Assembly: GCF_024397795.1 (NCBI RefSeq)
Contig: NZ_CP072983.1
Span: 248,001 to 312,000, forward strand
Direction: 5' to 3'
Length of the DNA stretch: 64,000 bases
DNA from: Lactobacillus intestinalis
Lineage (GTDB): Bacteria > Bacillota > Bacilli > Lactobacillales > Lactobacillaceae
The notes under the pieces were generated by a model. That model did not search any database, was not told the DNA's origin, and saw only the letters and a list, made by a program, of their open reading frames with translations. Every line of letters starts with the position of its first letter. Position 1 is the first letter of the stretch. Positions 6,427 through 14,613 of the stretch are shown here, piece by piece. The position numbers were made by a program, and so were the translations under genes.

Positions 6427-6930
6427 ATGACATTAAATATTCGTACTGTAAAAATGGATGACTTAGATGCAATTGTTAAGCTTGAATCAAGTGCTTTTCA
6501 TATGTCAGAAGAAATGACGCGTAAGGATATGATCGGGCGGATTGAAAATTACTCAGATACTTTTTTAGTTGCGGAAGTTGATGGAAAAGTAGTGGGGCAC
6601 GCTTTTGGTCCAGCAAGTAAAGATCGCTACATTAAGGATGAACTATATTTCAAAAATCAGCCTAATAATGCACAGTATCCTTATCAGACGATTTTGAGTT
6701 TGGCGACTAGAAAAGAATATCGTAAGCAAGGGATTGCATCAGCTTTAATTGAGGAATTATGCAAGATTGCTCAAGCGCAGGATAGAGGTGCAGTTACACT
6801 GACTTGTTTACCTAAGCTCTTCCATTTTTATGAAACGCGCGGTTTTGTCAATGAAGGCAAGACCAGTGATGATATCCCTGATCCAGAAAATGTAAATAGC
6901 TACAATATGGTGAGAGAGATAAAAAAGTAA
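6427..6930 (+). CDS. GNAT family N-acetyltransferase
   Basis: A 167-aa GNAT-fold protein. It begins TLNIRTVKMDDLDAIVKLES, the usual first strand and helix. The acetyl-CoA motif is LATRKEYRKQGIASALIEEL (about residues 97-116, R-x-x-G-x-A pattern), followed by the typical LPKLFHFYETRGFVNEG near the C-terminus. Substrate unknown; many relatives acetylate small amines or ribosomal protein N-termini. It lies 24 bases after the DUF3021 gene with its own ribosome binding site (GCGAGGAAA) and may be co-transcribed. Confidence 0.88.
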   Translation: MTLNIRTVKMDDLDAIVKLESSAFHMSEEMTRKDMIGRIENYSDTFLVAEVDGKVVGHAFGPASKDRYIKDELYFKNQPNNAQYPYQTILSLATRKEYRKQGIASALIEELCKIAQAQDRGAVTLTCLPKLFHFYETRGFVNEGKTSDDIPDPENVNSYNMVREIKK

Positions 6931-6934
6931 ATTT

Positions 6935-6963
6935 TTGGAAATAAATAAAGAGAGATTTATAAT
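6935..6963 (+). promoter_or_regulatory. Promoter of the Cys-rich peptide gene
   Basis: -35 TTGGAA (6935-6940), 17-bp spacer, -10 TATAAT (6958-6963). A start near 6970 leaves a leader of about 17 bases holding the ribosome binding site. Confidence 0.75.
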
Positions 6964-6986
6964 GGTGATAAAAGGAGGTCCTGACT

Positions 6987-7127
6987 ATGAGCAATGAATT
7001 TTGTCATAATGGAATGAAATGTCAACAGGGATGTCCATGTGCTGGTAAAGATGGTGTTTGTCATTGTTCCATGGTAAGTGAGAAAAAGTGCGTTTGTCAG
7101 AGTCATTGTAAAGAAAAAGAAGAGTAA
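6987..7127 (+). CDS. Small cysteine-rich metallothionein-like protein, 46 aa
   Basis: The gene starts with ATG after AAAGGAGGTCC, a near-perfect ribosome binding site, and has its own promoter and terminator, so it is almost certainly expressed. The product has nine Cys (6, 12, 16, 18, 25, 27, 35, 37, 41) and three His (7, 26, 40) in 46 residues. They are set as CQQGCPC, CHC and CVCQSHC, the C-x-C spacing of metal-thiolate clusters in metallothioneins. There is no aromatic core apart from F5 and no signal peptide. It would bind Zn, Cu or Cd in the cytoplasm. I do not know a named family for it; similarity to the bacterial SmtA family is only in style. Confidence 0.72.
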   Translation: MSNEFCHNGMKCQQGCPCAGKDGVCHCSMVSEKKCVCQSHCKEKEE

Positions 7128-7130
7128 AAT

Positions 7131-7180
7131 AAAAATCTCATGTTAGCTATTAAGTTAGTAACATGAGATTTTTGTTATTA
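7131..7180. terminator. Bidirectional terminator with a 15-bp perfect stem
   Basis: AAAAATCTCATGTTA (7131-7145) is perfectly complementary to TAACATGAGATTTTT (7159-7173). It serves the Cys-rich peptide gene and the convergent oxidoreductase. Confidence 0.88.
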
Positions 7181-7191
7181 GTATCTGTCTT

Positions 7192-8190
7192 CTAAAAATT
7201 GATAATCACTTTCCCAAGACTTTTTCTATGGGCAACATCCGCTAAGGCTGCATTGACTTCAGTAAGAGAATATTGATTTCCAATGAGGGGATGAATTTGA
7301 TTCTTCTCTAAAATCTTAGCAGCTTCCTCGAGTTGTTGACCATTAGCCTGAACAAAGATGAAGTGGTAATTTTGGTTGCGTTTTTTTGCCTCTTTTTCAA
7401 TTTTGCGAGCAGCTACATTAAAAAGCAGTTCCTTAGCCAATCCCATATTCATTTTCTTAGCAAATTCCCTATTTGGCATCCCTTTCAGCGAAACAATCTC
7501 GCCGCCATCTTTAAGAATAGAAAGTTGCTTAATAGTTTCTTCTCCTCCAATGGTATCAATTACTGCATCTACATTAGCTACAGCTTTAGTATAATCTTCG
7601 GTTTTGTAATTGAAAAAGTTTTTAACGCCCAATTTTTCTAAACGAGCACGACTAGTTTCGTTTCCGGTAGTAATGACTTTGTAGCCTTGCGCAATCGCTA
7701 AAGGGATTGCCATTGCGCCAAAACTTCCCGATCCTCCAGAGATGAAAAGAGTTTGCCCAGCTTTTAGATTCAAAAGTTGAAAAGTTTGCATCGCTGTTAA
7801 GGCAGTTAAAGGAACAGCAACAGCTTCTTGATCACTTAAGTATTCAGGAACTTTAGCCACAGCTTTTTCGTTGATAACAATTTTTTGAGCAAAGGCGCCG
7901 ATGTTATCGACGGGGTTACGTGCAAAAATACGGTCCCCGATCTTGAATTTAGTAACTTCAGGGCCAACCTTTTCTATAGTTCCTACGAATTCATTTCCCA
8001 TAGTTTGAGGTAACTTGTACGGAACAACTAATTTAAGATCCCCATGAGAGATAAGGTTGTCCAAAGGATTGACAGCTGCAGTTTTGGTCTTAATAAGTAA
8101 GTCATGTGCACCAAGTAGTTGAGAATTAATATCTCGAATTTCAATTAAAGGATCTTTTTTATCATATTTAATTAGTTGAGCTGCTTTCAT
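7192..8190 (-). CDS. NADP-dependent MDR oxidoreductase (quinone oxidoreductase type)
   Basis: A 332-aa medium-chain dehydrogenase without the zinc ligands. The N-terminal catalytic domain has AVNPLDNLISHGD and LPQTMGNEFVGTIEKVG; the Rossmann domain has LFISGGSGSFGAMAIPLA (about residues 147-164), with the dinucleotide loop read as G-G-x-G-x-x-G, and the end GKVIINF. It would reduce quinones or reactive enals with NADPH. It overlaps the upstream Rrf2 gene by 23 bases, so the two form an operon, and the regulator probably controls it in response to redox or electrophile stress. Confidence 0.88.
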   Translation of the reverse strand: MKAAQLIKYDKKDPLIEIRDINSQLLGAHDLLIKTKTAAVNPLDNLISHGDLKLVVPYKLPQTMGNEFVGTIEKVGPEVTKFKIGDRIFARNPVDNIGAFAQKIVINEKAVAKVPEYLSDQEAVAVPLTALTAMQTFQLLNLKAGQTLFISGGSGSFGAMAIPLAIAQGYKVITTGNETSRARLEKLGVKNFFNYKTEDYTKAVANVDAVIDTIGGEETIKQLSILKDGGEIVSLKGMPNREFAKKMNMGLAKELLFNVAARKIEKEAKKRNQNYHFIFVQANGQQLEEAAKILEKNQIHPLIGNQYSLTEVNAALADVAHRKSLGKVIINF

Positions 8191-8617
8191 GATTTCTACT
8201 TCTTTCTAATTGCTTTAGTCTTTCAATTACGTCTGCCAAAGTATCGTGTTGCAAAGAATGCTGGAATTGTTTTTCGGCATCATCTAAAAAAGGAAAGACG
8301 GCATTAACAATATTACGACCGACAGGACATTCTGCATTTGCATTTTGATGAACTTGAAAGATATGAGGATCGTCTTCTTCAACAATTTTGTAAATAGTGA
8401 GGAGATCTAATTGAGCGGGATCGACCAGCAATTGAATTCCAGTTTTTCCACGATGGCTTTCAATGATTTTATGGTCTTTGAGAAAACTCATTATTTTCCG
8501 AATATAACTTGGATTCGTGCCGACGCTTTTCGCAATGTCAACTGAGTTGATAGGGTGGGGACTAAGCGCAATCATAGATAGAATATGGATTGCAATGGAA
8601 AATTTGGTATCTTTCAT
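8168..8617 (-). CDS. Rrf2 family transcriptional regulator
   Basis: A 149-aa winged-helix protein. The N-terminus FSIAIHILSMIALSPHPINSVDIAKSVGTNPSYIRKIMSFL is typical of Rrf2, followed by a wing containing GKTGIQLL. Rrf2 regulators often carry three Cys for an Fe-S cluster; here only one Cys is visible (NANAECPVG, about residue 108), so it is more like the YwgB/YwnA-type thiol or cluster-free members. Start ATG follows AGGAGG. An 8-bp inverted repeat lies just upstream. It heads an operon with the oxidoreductase. Confidence 0.9.
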   Translation of the reverse strand: MKDTKFSIAIHILSMIALSPHPINSVDIAKSVGTNPSYIRKIMSFLKDHKIIESHRGKTGIQLLVDPAQLDLLTIYKIVEEDDPHIFQVHQNANAECPVGRNIVNAVFPFLDDAEKQFQHSLQHDTLADVIERLKQLERSRNHESSSTN

Positions 8618-8638
8618 CTAAAATCCTCCTAAATAGAT

Positions 8639-8661
8639 AATGTATCTTTTGCTGATACATT
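8639..8661. promoter_or_regulatory. Candidate Rrf2 operator
   Basis: Perfect inverted repeat AATGTATC (8639-8646) / GATACATT (8654-8661) with a 7-base centre, 21 bp before the Rrf2 start. On the minus strand TATAAT lies immediately upstream, at 8663-8668. A repressor bound here would block transcription start. Confidence 0.55.
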
Positions 8662-8688
8662 ATTATATAAAATGAAAAAAGTCAAATA

Positions 8689-8718
8689 AAAGACTCCCGC
8701 ATGAACGGGAGCCTTTTT
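8689..8718 (-). terminator. Terminator of the 171-aa gene
   Basis: Stem CTCCCG / CGGGAG with a 6-base loop, flanked by short A- and T-runs, so it may work both ways. Confidence 0.8.
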
Positions 8719-8719
8719 C

Positions 8720-9235
8720 TTATTTAGTTAATTTATGTACTTTATGAGCCAAAACCATTTCTTTGTTTCGATCTTCATAGATGACATCCTTGATATAATT
8801 CCAAGGCACTTTTAATGTACCTCGATTATTTTTACGGAAGAGGAAGTCAGCATGATGATTTTCAAGATGATGCAGGTATCTTTTTGCGTTTTGAATTTGG
8901 GTGTGATGCTTCAAATTCAGTCTTGGTTCAAAATCAATGATCTTATGATCAGCGTTAAAAATCGGAGTAACTTTGTGATGCCAGTCATCAACTTTTGCAA
9001 CATGATGACTCATCTTTTTGCCAGCATTTATAATATTCTCTTTAGTGGCTAAATCCTTCCGATCTTTTAACTCTGCATGTGGATCTAAATAATAGTTTCC
9101 TAAACCATCTTGACGATAAAGACGTAATTTTTCAAAGGACTTGTTATTTTTGTCCATTCTTACTTCAATAACGTCACCATTTTTGTGGTTCATTAAATAC
9201 ATGTGATGTTTTTTAGTGTAATTTACACCTTTCAT
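8720..9235 (-). CDS. Hypothetical basic, His-rich protein, 171 aa
   Basis: I do not recognise this family. It is soluble, rich in His, Lys and Asn, with no signal peptide or membrane helix. The early segment (VNYTKKHHMYLMNHKNGDVI) looks like a small beta-domain. His pairs (KKHHMY, SHHVAK, DWHHKV, KHHTQ, ENHHAD) recur, but no known metal site is clear. It has its own strong promoter and terminator, so it is a stand-alone transcript. Start ATG follows GAAAAAGGGGTG. Confidence 0.6.
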   Translation of the reverse strand: MKGVNYTKKHHMYLMNHKNGDVIEVRMDKNNKSFEKLRLYRQDGLGNYYLDPHAELKDRKDLATKENIINAGKKMSHHVAKVDDWHHKVTPIFNADHKIIDFEPRLNLKHHTQIQNAKRYLHHLENHHADFLFRKNNRGTLKVPWNYIKDVIYEDRNKEMVLAHKVHKLTK

Positions 9236-9279
9236 GATCAGAATTCACCCCTTTTTCTATACCCTCTGTATGAAATAAT

Positions 9280-9308
9280 ATTATAGACGCATTTGGCTTG
9301 AATTCCAA
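9280..9308 (-). promoter_or_regulatory. Promoter of the 171-aa hypothetical gene
   Basis: On the minus strand: -35 TTGGAA (9303-9308), 17-bp spacer, -10 TATAAT (9280-9285). Confidence 0.7.
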
Positions 9309-9377
9309 GTTCCTGATTTCGATTTAAAGAAAATTACGGATAAATAATGTTTTTGAAAAATAGTATTAATATTTGCA

Positions 9378-9410
9378 ATAAAAATAAGGCTCAATGAGCC
9401 TTATTTTTAT
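9378..9410. terminator. Terminator of the oxc-frc operon
   Basis: AAAATAAGGCTCA / TGAGCCTTATTTT stem with T-runs on both strands. Confidence 0.85.
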
Positions 9411-9426
9411 TGAATTCATATTAAAA

Positions 9427-10776
9427 TTATTCACCTTTGATAACGTGAACAGCTGGGTTCTTAGGACCTCTGGCTTTAGAGATAACACCCTTTTCAGCTA
9501 ATTCATCAATTTGTTCTGGATCGTAACCAAGTGACTTCAAGATTTCCTTGTTGTTTTCACCAAGGTCTGGTGCTCTGTCGTAACTTGGCTTGTAGTTTGA
9601 AAGGGTGAATGGTAAACCGATGGTCTTAAAGTCACCACGGTTACCACCTTGATCAATGGTTACAATAGTACCATCGCTGTTTAAGTCAGGATCATTTTCA
9701 AGTTCGTGCCAATCAAGAACAGGACCAACTGGCACACCAGCTTTACCTAATTCCTTAGTTAAGGTGTATTTGTCATATTGCTTAGTGTAAGCTTCAATTA
9801 ATGGATAAAGTTCTTCCTTGTGTAATTGACGGTGTTCCCAGTCAACAAATCTTGGATCCTTTTCCCATTCAGGGTGACCCATGGCTTCACAAAGCTTATC
9901 CCATTTCTTGTTTTCATTTTGTACAACAATGTAAACATAAGCATTAGGATCAGTTTCCCAACCTTTAGCTTTGTAACACCAACCAATAACTTGTCCGCCT
10001 TCAGTATTTTCAGCACGTGGAATAGCTTTACCCCATTTCCAGTCAGGGTAAACTGCGTAATGAGGAAGAGCACCTAAGTTGTCTAACATAATTTGGTCAC
10101 GTAACTTAATACGGCAAAGGTTCAATACAGCATCTTGCATTGATTGGTAAACAAAAGTACCTTCACCGGTGCGTTCACGTTGAAGTAAAGCTGCCAAAAT
10201 ACCAATTGCTAAGTGCATTCCTGTGTTTGAGTCACCAAGGGCAGCTGCAGATTGAGTAGGAACATTATCCTTACCAGTATTCCAACCAGTTGCAGAAGCA
10301 GCACCACCAGCAGATTGAGCTACAGGTTCAAAGGCTTTAACATTTTCAAAACGTGAACCTTGGTTAAATCCCTTTAATGAAGCGTAGATCAATCTAGGAT
10401 TCATTTCATGAAGCTTTTCCCAGCCAAAACCGTTTCTATCAGCTGAACCAGGAGCAATATTTTCTACGAAAATGTCGGCTTTCTTAATTAAGTCGTACAT
10501 AATCTTCTTGCCTTCTGGAGCTTTAATATCGACAGTTAGAGACTTCTTGTTAGCATTTAATTGTAAGAAGTAAAGGCTCCATGCGTCTTTAATATCAAGT
10601 AATTCGTTTCTAGTTGGGTCACCAGTGTCAGTACGTTCAATTTTAATAACGTCGGCACCAAGCCAAGCTAAAAGTTGGGTACATGAAGGACCAGATTGAA
10701 CTTGAGTCCAGTCAACAACTTTAATACCTTTTAATGGAGCATATGCATTCTGTTCGTTTTTCTCATTTTCAGTCAT
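9427..10776 (-). CDS. frc: Formyl-CoA:oxalate CoA-transferase
   Basis: A 449-aa class III CoA-transferase that moves CoA from formyl-CoA to oxalate, giving oxalyl-CoA and formate. Visible family residues: VVDWTQVQSGPSCTQ (Q27, the position of the catalytic Gln of Oxalobacter formigenes FRC) and ALGDSNTGMHL (D182, the catalytic Asp that carries the acyl intermediates). Length is slightly above the O. formigenes enzyme (428). The glycine loop is shortened to EGGQ. It lies 15 bases after oxc on the same strand, with AAAAGGAGTAAATAA before ATG. The oxc neighbour makes the substrate call strong. Together they form the oxalate degradation operon known in L. gasseri and L. acidophilus. Confidence 0.95.
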   Translation of the reverse strand: MTENEKNEQNAYAPLKGIKVVDWTQVQSGPSCTQLLAWLGADVIKIERTDTGDPTRNELLDIKDAWSLYFLQLNANKKSLTVDIKAPEGKKIMYDLIKKADIFVENIAPGSADRNGFGWEKLHEMNPRLIYASLKGFNQGSRFENVKAFEPVAQSAGGAASATGWNTGKDNVPTQSAAALGDSNTGMHLAIGILAALLQRERTGEGTFVYQSMQDAVLNLCRIKLRDQIMLDNLGALPHYAVYPDWKWGKAIPRAENTEGGQVIGWCYKAKGWETDPNAYVYIVVQNENKKWDKLCEAMGHPEWEKDPRFVDWEHRQLHKEELYPLIEAYTKQYDKYTLTKELGKAGVPVGPVLDWHELENDPDLNSDGTIVTIDQGGNRGDFKTIGLPFTLSNYKPSYDRAPDLGENNKEILKSLGYDPEQIDELAEKGVISKARGPKNPAVHVIKGE

Positions 10777-10791
10777 TTTATTTACTCCTTT

Positions 10792-12522
10792 TTACTTATC
10801 TTCGTTCTTTTCCTTTTCTTCAAGTGGCTTTAAATTCAAAGTAGGATTCAAATTACCAATGTGTCCTGATTCCTTACCCATTGATGGAGCAATTTGAACA
10901 TTAATAATATTAGGACGACCTGAGTCGACAGCTTTGGCAAAGGTTGCTTTCATTTCTTCATAATTGCTTACAAAGTAGTAGTCACCGCCAAAAGCCTTAG
11001 CCATTAATTCATAGCGGGCAGTTGGATCAAGAGTAGTTGGACCCAGTTGGTTTGGTACTGGATTAGAAACACCATTGTAAATACCACCGTTGTTGATAAT
11101 TACGACAGTAATTGGAAGATGATAACGACACATAGTTTCAGTTTCCATACCATCAAAACCAAAGGCACTGTCCCCATCTAAGGCAACAACATGTTTGCCG
11201 GTTTCAATGGCTGTAGCAATCGCATAACCCATGCCGACACCCATAACACCCCAAGTACCAGTGTCAAGACGGTGACGAGGAAGTTGCATACCGATCATGT
11301 CACGACCAATATCCAAAGTATTTGCACCTTCACTGACTAAGTAAGTATCAGGATGCTTTTGGAAGTATTCATTAATTGGTTCAATAGCGCCATAGTAACC
11401 AAATTCTGGATTAGTTTCGCCTGCAGAAATTCTCTTAGCAAACTTGGCATCGTTCTTTTCGGTATCTGCTTTAATAGCATCAAGCCAATCAGAGCTTGCT
11501 TTGTAGCCAGTTGCAGTTAAAGCTGGAACTAATTTTGCCAAGATTGATTGTAAGTCACCTTGAAGGGGAGCTGAAATCTTTTGTGATGAATCAAATTGAG
11601 TAGCATCAATATCTAATTGAATGAATTTTGCATTAGGATTGAATTCAGGAGCATCCCCATAGGAAAGCATCCAGTTGAGACGAGCACCAATTAAAATAAC
11701 TACATCTGCATTCTTAAGTGATAGTGAACGAGCTGCAGCTGCTGAGTGAGGATCGTTATCTGGAACAACACCTTTAGCCATTGACATAGGCAAAAATGGG
11801 ATATCGGTCTTGTTAACCAATTCTTGAACTTGCTTTTCAGTGCGATCATATGCGGCACCTTTACCAAGGATGATCAAAGGCTTCTTAGCATTTTTAATTA
11901 TGTCAACAGCGCGGCTGACCGCTTCATCACTAGGCTCTTGCTTTGGAGCAGGGTCAACTACTTTATAGATTCCCATATCTTTTTGATCAGTTTCAGTATC
12001 AAATTGAGAAATGGTATCAGCAGGTAGGTCAAGGTAGACACCACCAGGACGACCAGAAACAGCAGTGCGGACGGCACGAGCAACTGCTGTTCCAATGTCT
12101 TGGGCTCTGTCCACACGATAAGCTTTTTTACAGAAAGGCTTGGCTCTGTTGTATTGATCCATTCCTTCGTAATCACCTTGGGCTAAGTCAATAATGTGAC
12201 GTTCTGAAGATCCAGATATCATAATAAGTGGAAAACAGTTTTTAGTGGCTTGAGCTAAGGCAGTTAATCCATTTAAAAATCCGGGTGCTGAAACGGTTAA
12301 ACCTACACCTGGTTTTTGAGTTAAAAAGCCTGCAGCTGCAGCAGCATCTACAGCAGCATCTTCTCGACGGAAACCATAATATTTCATTCCGCGCAATTCA
12401 GCTAAACGAGCTAAATCGGTTACAGGAATACCAACAATTCCGTATATGTTATTAATACCATTTTTTTGCAAAGCCTCGATTAAAAGACTAGCGCCGGTCC
12501 TATTTAAAGAATCATCTACCAT
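10792..12522 (-). CDS. oxc: Oxalyl-CoA decarboxylase
   Basis: A 576-aa thiamine-diphosphate enzyme that splits oxalyl-CoA to formyl-CoA and CO2; formyl-CoA feeds back to Frc. It has the three-domain fold of this family. E54 (YGFRREDAA) matches the catalytic Glu; SERHIIDLAQGDYEGMDQ (about 106-123) is typical of oxalyl-CoA decarboxylase; the ThDP/Mg motif runs from GDS (450-452) to NNGG (477-480). First gene of the operon, start ATG after GGAGGATCAAAAT. A promoter (TTGCTA/TATAAC) lies upstream and faces away from the AEC carrier gene. Confidence 0.96.
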   Translation of the reverse strand: MVDDSLNRTGASLLIEALQKNGINNIYGIVGIPVTDLARLAELRGMKYYGFRREDAAVDAAAAAGFLTQKPGVGLTVSAPGFLNGLTALAQATKNCFPLIMISGSSERHIIDLAQGDYEGMDQYNRAKPFCKKAYRVDRAQDIGTAVARAVRTAVSGRPGGVYLDLPADTISQFDTETDQKDMGIYKVVDPAPKQEPSDEAVSRAVDIIKNAKKPLIILGKGAAYDRTEKQVQELVNKTDIPFLPMSMAKGVVPDNDPHSAAAARSLSLKNADVVILIGARLNWMLSYGDAPEFNPNAKFIQLDIDATQFDSSQKISAPLQGDLQSILAKLVPALTATGYKASSDWLDAIKADTEKNDAKFAKRISAGETNPEFGYYGAIEPINEYFQKHPDTYLVSEGANTLDIGRDMIGMQLPRHRLDTGTWGVMGVGMGYAIATAIETGKHVVALDGDSAFGFDGMETETMCRYHLPITVVIINNGGIYNGVSNPVPNQLGPTTLDPTARYELMAKAFGGDYYFVSNYEEMKATFAKAVDSGRPNIINVQIAPSMGKESGHIGNLNPTLNLKPLEEKEKNEDK

Positions 12523-12555
12523 ATTTTGATCCTCCTACATATAAGCATGTAATAT

Positions 12556-12578
12556 AGTTTACGCTTTCGTTATAAACT
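12556..12578. promoter_or_regulatory. Inverted repeat over the oxc promoter -10
   Basis: AGTTTA (12556-12561) and TAAACT (12573-12578) are complementary and flank the -10 region. It may be a binding site for an oxalate- or pH-responsive regulator; none is encoded beside it. Confidence 0.35.
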
Positions 12579-12597
12579 TTTTTTTATTAATTAGCAA
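12569..12597 (-). promoter_or_regulatory. Promoter of oxc-frc
   Basis: On the minus strand: -35 TTGCTA (12592-12597), 17-bp spacer, -10 TATAAC (12569-12574). Confidence 0.6.
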
Positions 12598-12711
12598 GCA
12601 ATATTATTTATAAAAATATAATTTGTTTTATTTGCTTATTTGATTAACTAGGCCTATATTAGACGTGTAAATTTTAATGCTTGTTTTTTAATTTAACTGA
12701 ACAGGAGGTTA

Positions 12712-13899
12712 ATGATGGTTAGCATTTTAATCAATGATGTTATCCCGATTCTGGTTATCATGTTATTGGGATACCTCTGCGGCAAGTTTTATTTCTTTGA
12801 TAATGACCAACGTCAGGGACTTAATAAATTAGTTCTTGATATTGCTTTGCCTGCCGCCTTATTTATTTCAATTGTAAAGGCAACGAGATCTATGTTTGCA
12901 CAAGATATTGTGTTGACATTAATCTCAATCATCGGCGTTACTGGTCTATTTATGTTGAGCTTTTTCTTAGATAAATTATTCTTCCACAGAAATACTCAAC
13001 AAGCTGCGGTTTGTGCGTTGATTGCAGGATCTCCAACTATTGGATTCCTTGGTTTTGCCGTTTTGGATCCAATTTATGGCAATAATGTAACTACTAACTT
13101 AGTTATTGGGATTGTATCTATTGTGGTTAATGCGATCACTATTCCTCTTGGTTTAGCTTTAATTAATAAGGGTCAGGATAAGGTAAGGCAAAAAGCTGCA
13201 TCTAATTCTAATAACAAGGGTACTCAAGTAAAAGTTGATCAAGTAAGTGGTAAGGGAACTCATAAAACCAAGCAAAAAGTGATGGTAACTGTTCCGGATG
13301 ATGTACCAGTTACTGATGCTGAAGCAAAAGCACTTGAAGAAAAAGGGATTAAAAGAGAGATTGATTTGGCTCATGCCGAAATTGCTAACCATGCTAACAC
13401 TGCTCATAAGCCAATGAACTCAACCTTAAAGTCAGTTTTGAATGCCGTCAAGCAACCAGTTGCGGCAGCTCCACTGTTAGCGGTTATCTTTGTTTTGATC
13501 GGGATTAAAATTCCAGATTCTTGGGCTCCAACTTTTGATTTGATTGCCAAAGCCAATGCTGGGGTTGCTGTTTTAGCAGCTGGGTTAGCTTTATCGACAG
13601 TTAAATTCTCAATTGATAAAGAAGTTATTTGGAATACTTTCTTCCGTTTGTTCTTAACTCCAGCTATTATTGTTGCAGCAGCTTATATCTGCGGCATGGG
13701 ATCTGATCCAGAAAAGATTTCAATGCTTTGTTTGGCAACGGGACTTCCACCTGCATTTTCAGGAATTATCATTTCAAGTCGTTACAATATTTACGTTAAA
13801 GAGGGAGCAAGTTCTGTTGCTGTCTCAACTGTAGTATTTGCAGTAAGTTGTATCTTCTGGATTTGGTTATTGCCAATTTTAGCTCATATGTTTGGATAA
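12712..13899 (+). CDS. AEC (auxin efflux carrier) family transporter, candidate oxalate or dicarboxylate carrier
   Basis: A 395-aa membrane protein with about ten helices in two halves (from LINDVIPILVIMLLGYLCG to VFAVSCIFWIWLLPILAHMF), split by a charged loop of about 80 residues (roughly 145-225). AEC proteins include MleP-type malate permeases. It is divergent from oxc-frc across a 189-bp control region and no OxlT-like antiporter is in the window, so it is the obvious candidate for oxalate uptake or oxalate/formate exchange. That role is inferred from position. Start at ATG 12712 after ACAGGAGGTTA; the ATG three bases on is equally possible. Confidence 0.85.
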   Translation: MMVSILINDVIPILVIMLLGYLCGKFYFFDNDQRQGLNKLVLDIALPAALFISIVKATRSMFAQDIVLTLISIIGVTGLFMLSFFLDKLFFHRNTQQAAVCALIAGSPTIGFLGFAVLDPIYGNNVTTNLVIGIVSIVVNAITIPLGLALINKGQDKVRQKAASNSNNKGTQVKVDQVSGKGTHKTKQKVMVTVPDDVPVTDAEAKALEEKGIKREIDLAHAEIANHANTAHKPMNSTLKSVLNAVKQPVAAAPLLAVIFVLIGIKIPDSWAPTFDLIAKANAGVAVLAAGLALSTVKFSIDKEVIWNTFFRLFLTPAIIVAAAYICGMGSDPEKISMLCLATGLPPAFSGIIISSRYNIYVKEGASSVAVSTVVFAVSCIFWIWLLPILAHMFG

Positions 13900-13913
13900 A
13901 GAAAAATATTAAT

Positions 13914-13947
13914 AAAAAAGGCTCTCTTGAAATAGAGAGCCTTTTTA
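13914..13947. terminator. Bidirectional terminator
   Basis: AAAAAGGCTCTCT / AGAGAGCCTTTTT stem. The stop codon of the convergent TetR gene lies inside its T-run. Confidence 0.88.
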
Positions 13948-14481
13948 GATCATCGGCGCAAGCCTGTTTTGTGCTAAAGCCGGTGTGTATTCTAAAAGTC
14001 CGTTTTTGATCATCATTGCTAACCCATGAATTATTGCCCAAATGCGTAAAAATAATTCTTGTCGATCTTCTTTAACTTGAGTTGCATTTAAAGCAGAATT
14101 AATTCTACCAATGAAATGAGTTGGAATATTTACAGTGTTTTCGGGCAAAATATTTTCAATTTTAGGGTTAAAGAAAAGAAAGTCCATCAAGTGGGGATGT
14201 TCACTTGTTTTCTTTAAGAAAAAAGAAGCTGAATGGATCAATTTTTCTTTGGGATTTAGTGAAGCAGATTTATTAACTTCATCCAAATAGTCAGTGGTTA
14301 ATTTGGAAGCAATAGTTTTAATTAATTCATCTTTATGTGGAAAATGTTTATAAACAGATTGAGTACCTACATTTGTTTTTTTCACTAATTCCCTAATGGT
14401 TAGCTTATCTATACCATCTTTTTCAATGATTGAAATTGCGGTATTTAAAATTCTTTTTCTTTGAGATTTACTATATTTCAT
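13945..14481 (-). CDS. TetR/AcrR family regulator (first of two paralogues)
   Basis: A 178-aa protein with an N-terminal TetR helix-turn-helix (IRELVKKTNVGTQSVYKHFPHKDELI, about residues 29-54). The C-terminal domain has LRIWAIIHGLAMMIKNG, a W-x-x-x-H-G pattern that also occurs in the paralogue at 14610. Autoregulation is likely, as a 13-bp palindrome overlaps its -35. Start ATG; the ribosome binding site (AAGGAACTGGTAAAATT) is moderate. It may control itself, the AEC carrier or the APC permease; ligand unknown. Confidence 0.9.
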   Translation of the reverse strand: MKYSKSQRKRILNTAISIIEKDGIDKLTIRELVKKTNVGTQSVYKHFPHKDELIKTIASKLTTDYLDEVNKSASLNPKEKLIHSASFFLKKTSEHPHLMDFLFFNPKIENILPENTVNIPTHFIGRINSALNATQVKEDRQELFLRIWAIIHGLAMMIKNGLLEYTPALAQNRLAPMI

Positions 14482-14515
14482 AATTTTACCAGTTCCTTAA
14501 TTAATTTATGGTTTA

Positions 14516-14545
14516 ATTATAGCTGTTAAAGTGACACAGTGTCAA
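14516..14545 (-). promoter_or_regulatory. Promoter of the first TetR gene
   Basis: On the minus strand: consensus -35 TTGACA (14540-14545), 18-bp spacer, consensus -10 TATAAT (14516-14521). Confidence 0.78.
14532..14544. promoter_or_regulatory. Perfect palindrome, candidate TetR operator
   Basis: TGACAC-A-GTGTCA. It covers the -35 of the consensus promoter, so binding would shut off the regulator's own gene. Confidence 0.65.
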
Positions 14546-14572
14546 TTTATAAGAACAATCGTAAGAAAAATA

Positions 14573-14613
14573 TAAAAAACGAGGCTCAAGCTATTTTGAA
14601 CCTCGTTTTTTAA
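14573..14613 (-). terminator. Terminator of the second TetR gene
   Basis: Stem AACGAGGCTCAA / TTGAACCTCGTT with one mismatch and T-runs on both strands. The gene's stop codon lies within it. Confidence 0.8.

Noticed and set aside
12541..12600. Catabolite repression (cre) site before oxc
   Set aside because: The AGTTTA/TAAACT repeat does not fit the cre consensus core (CG in the middle with TGWAA/WNCA arms).
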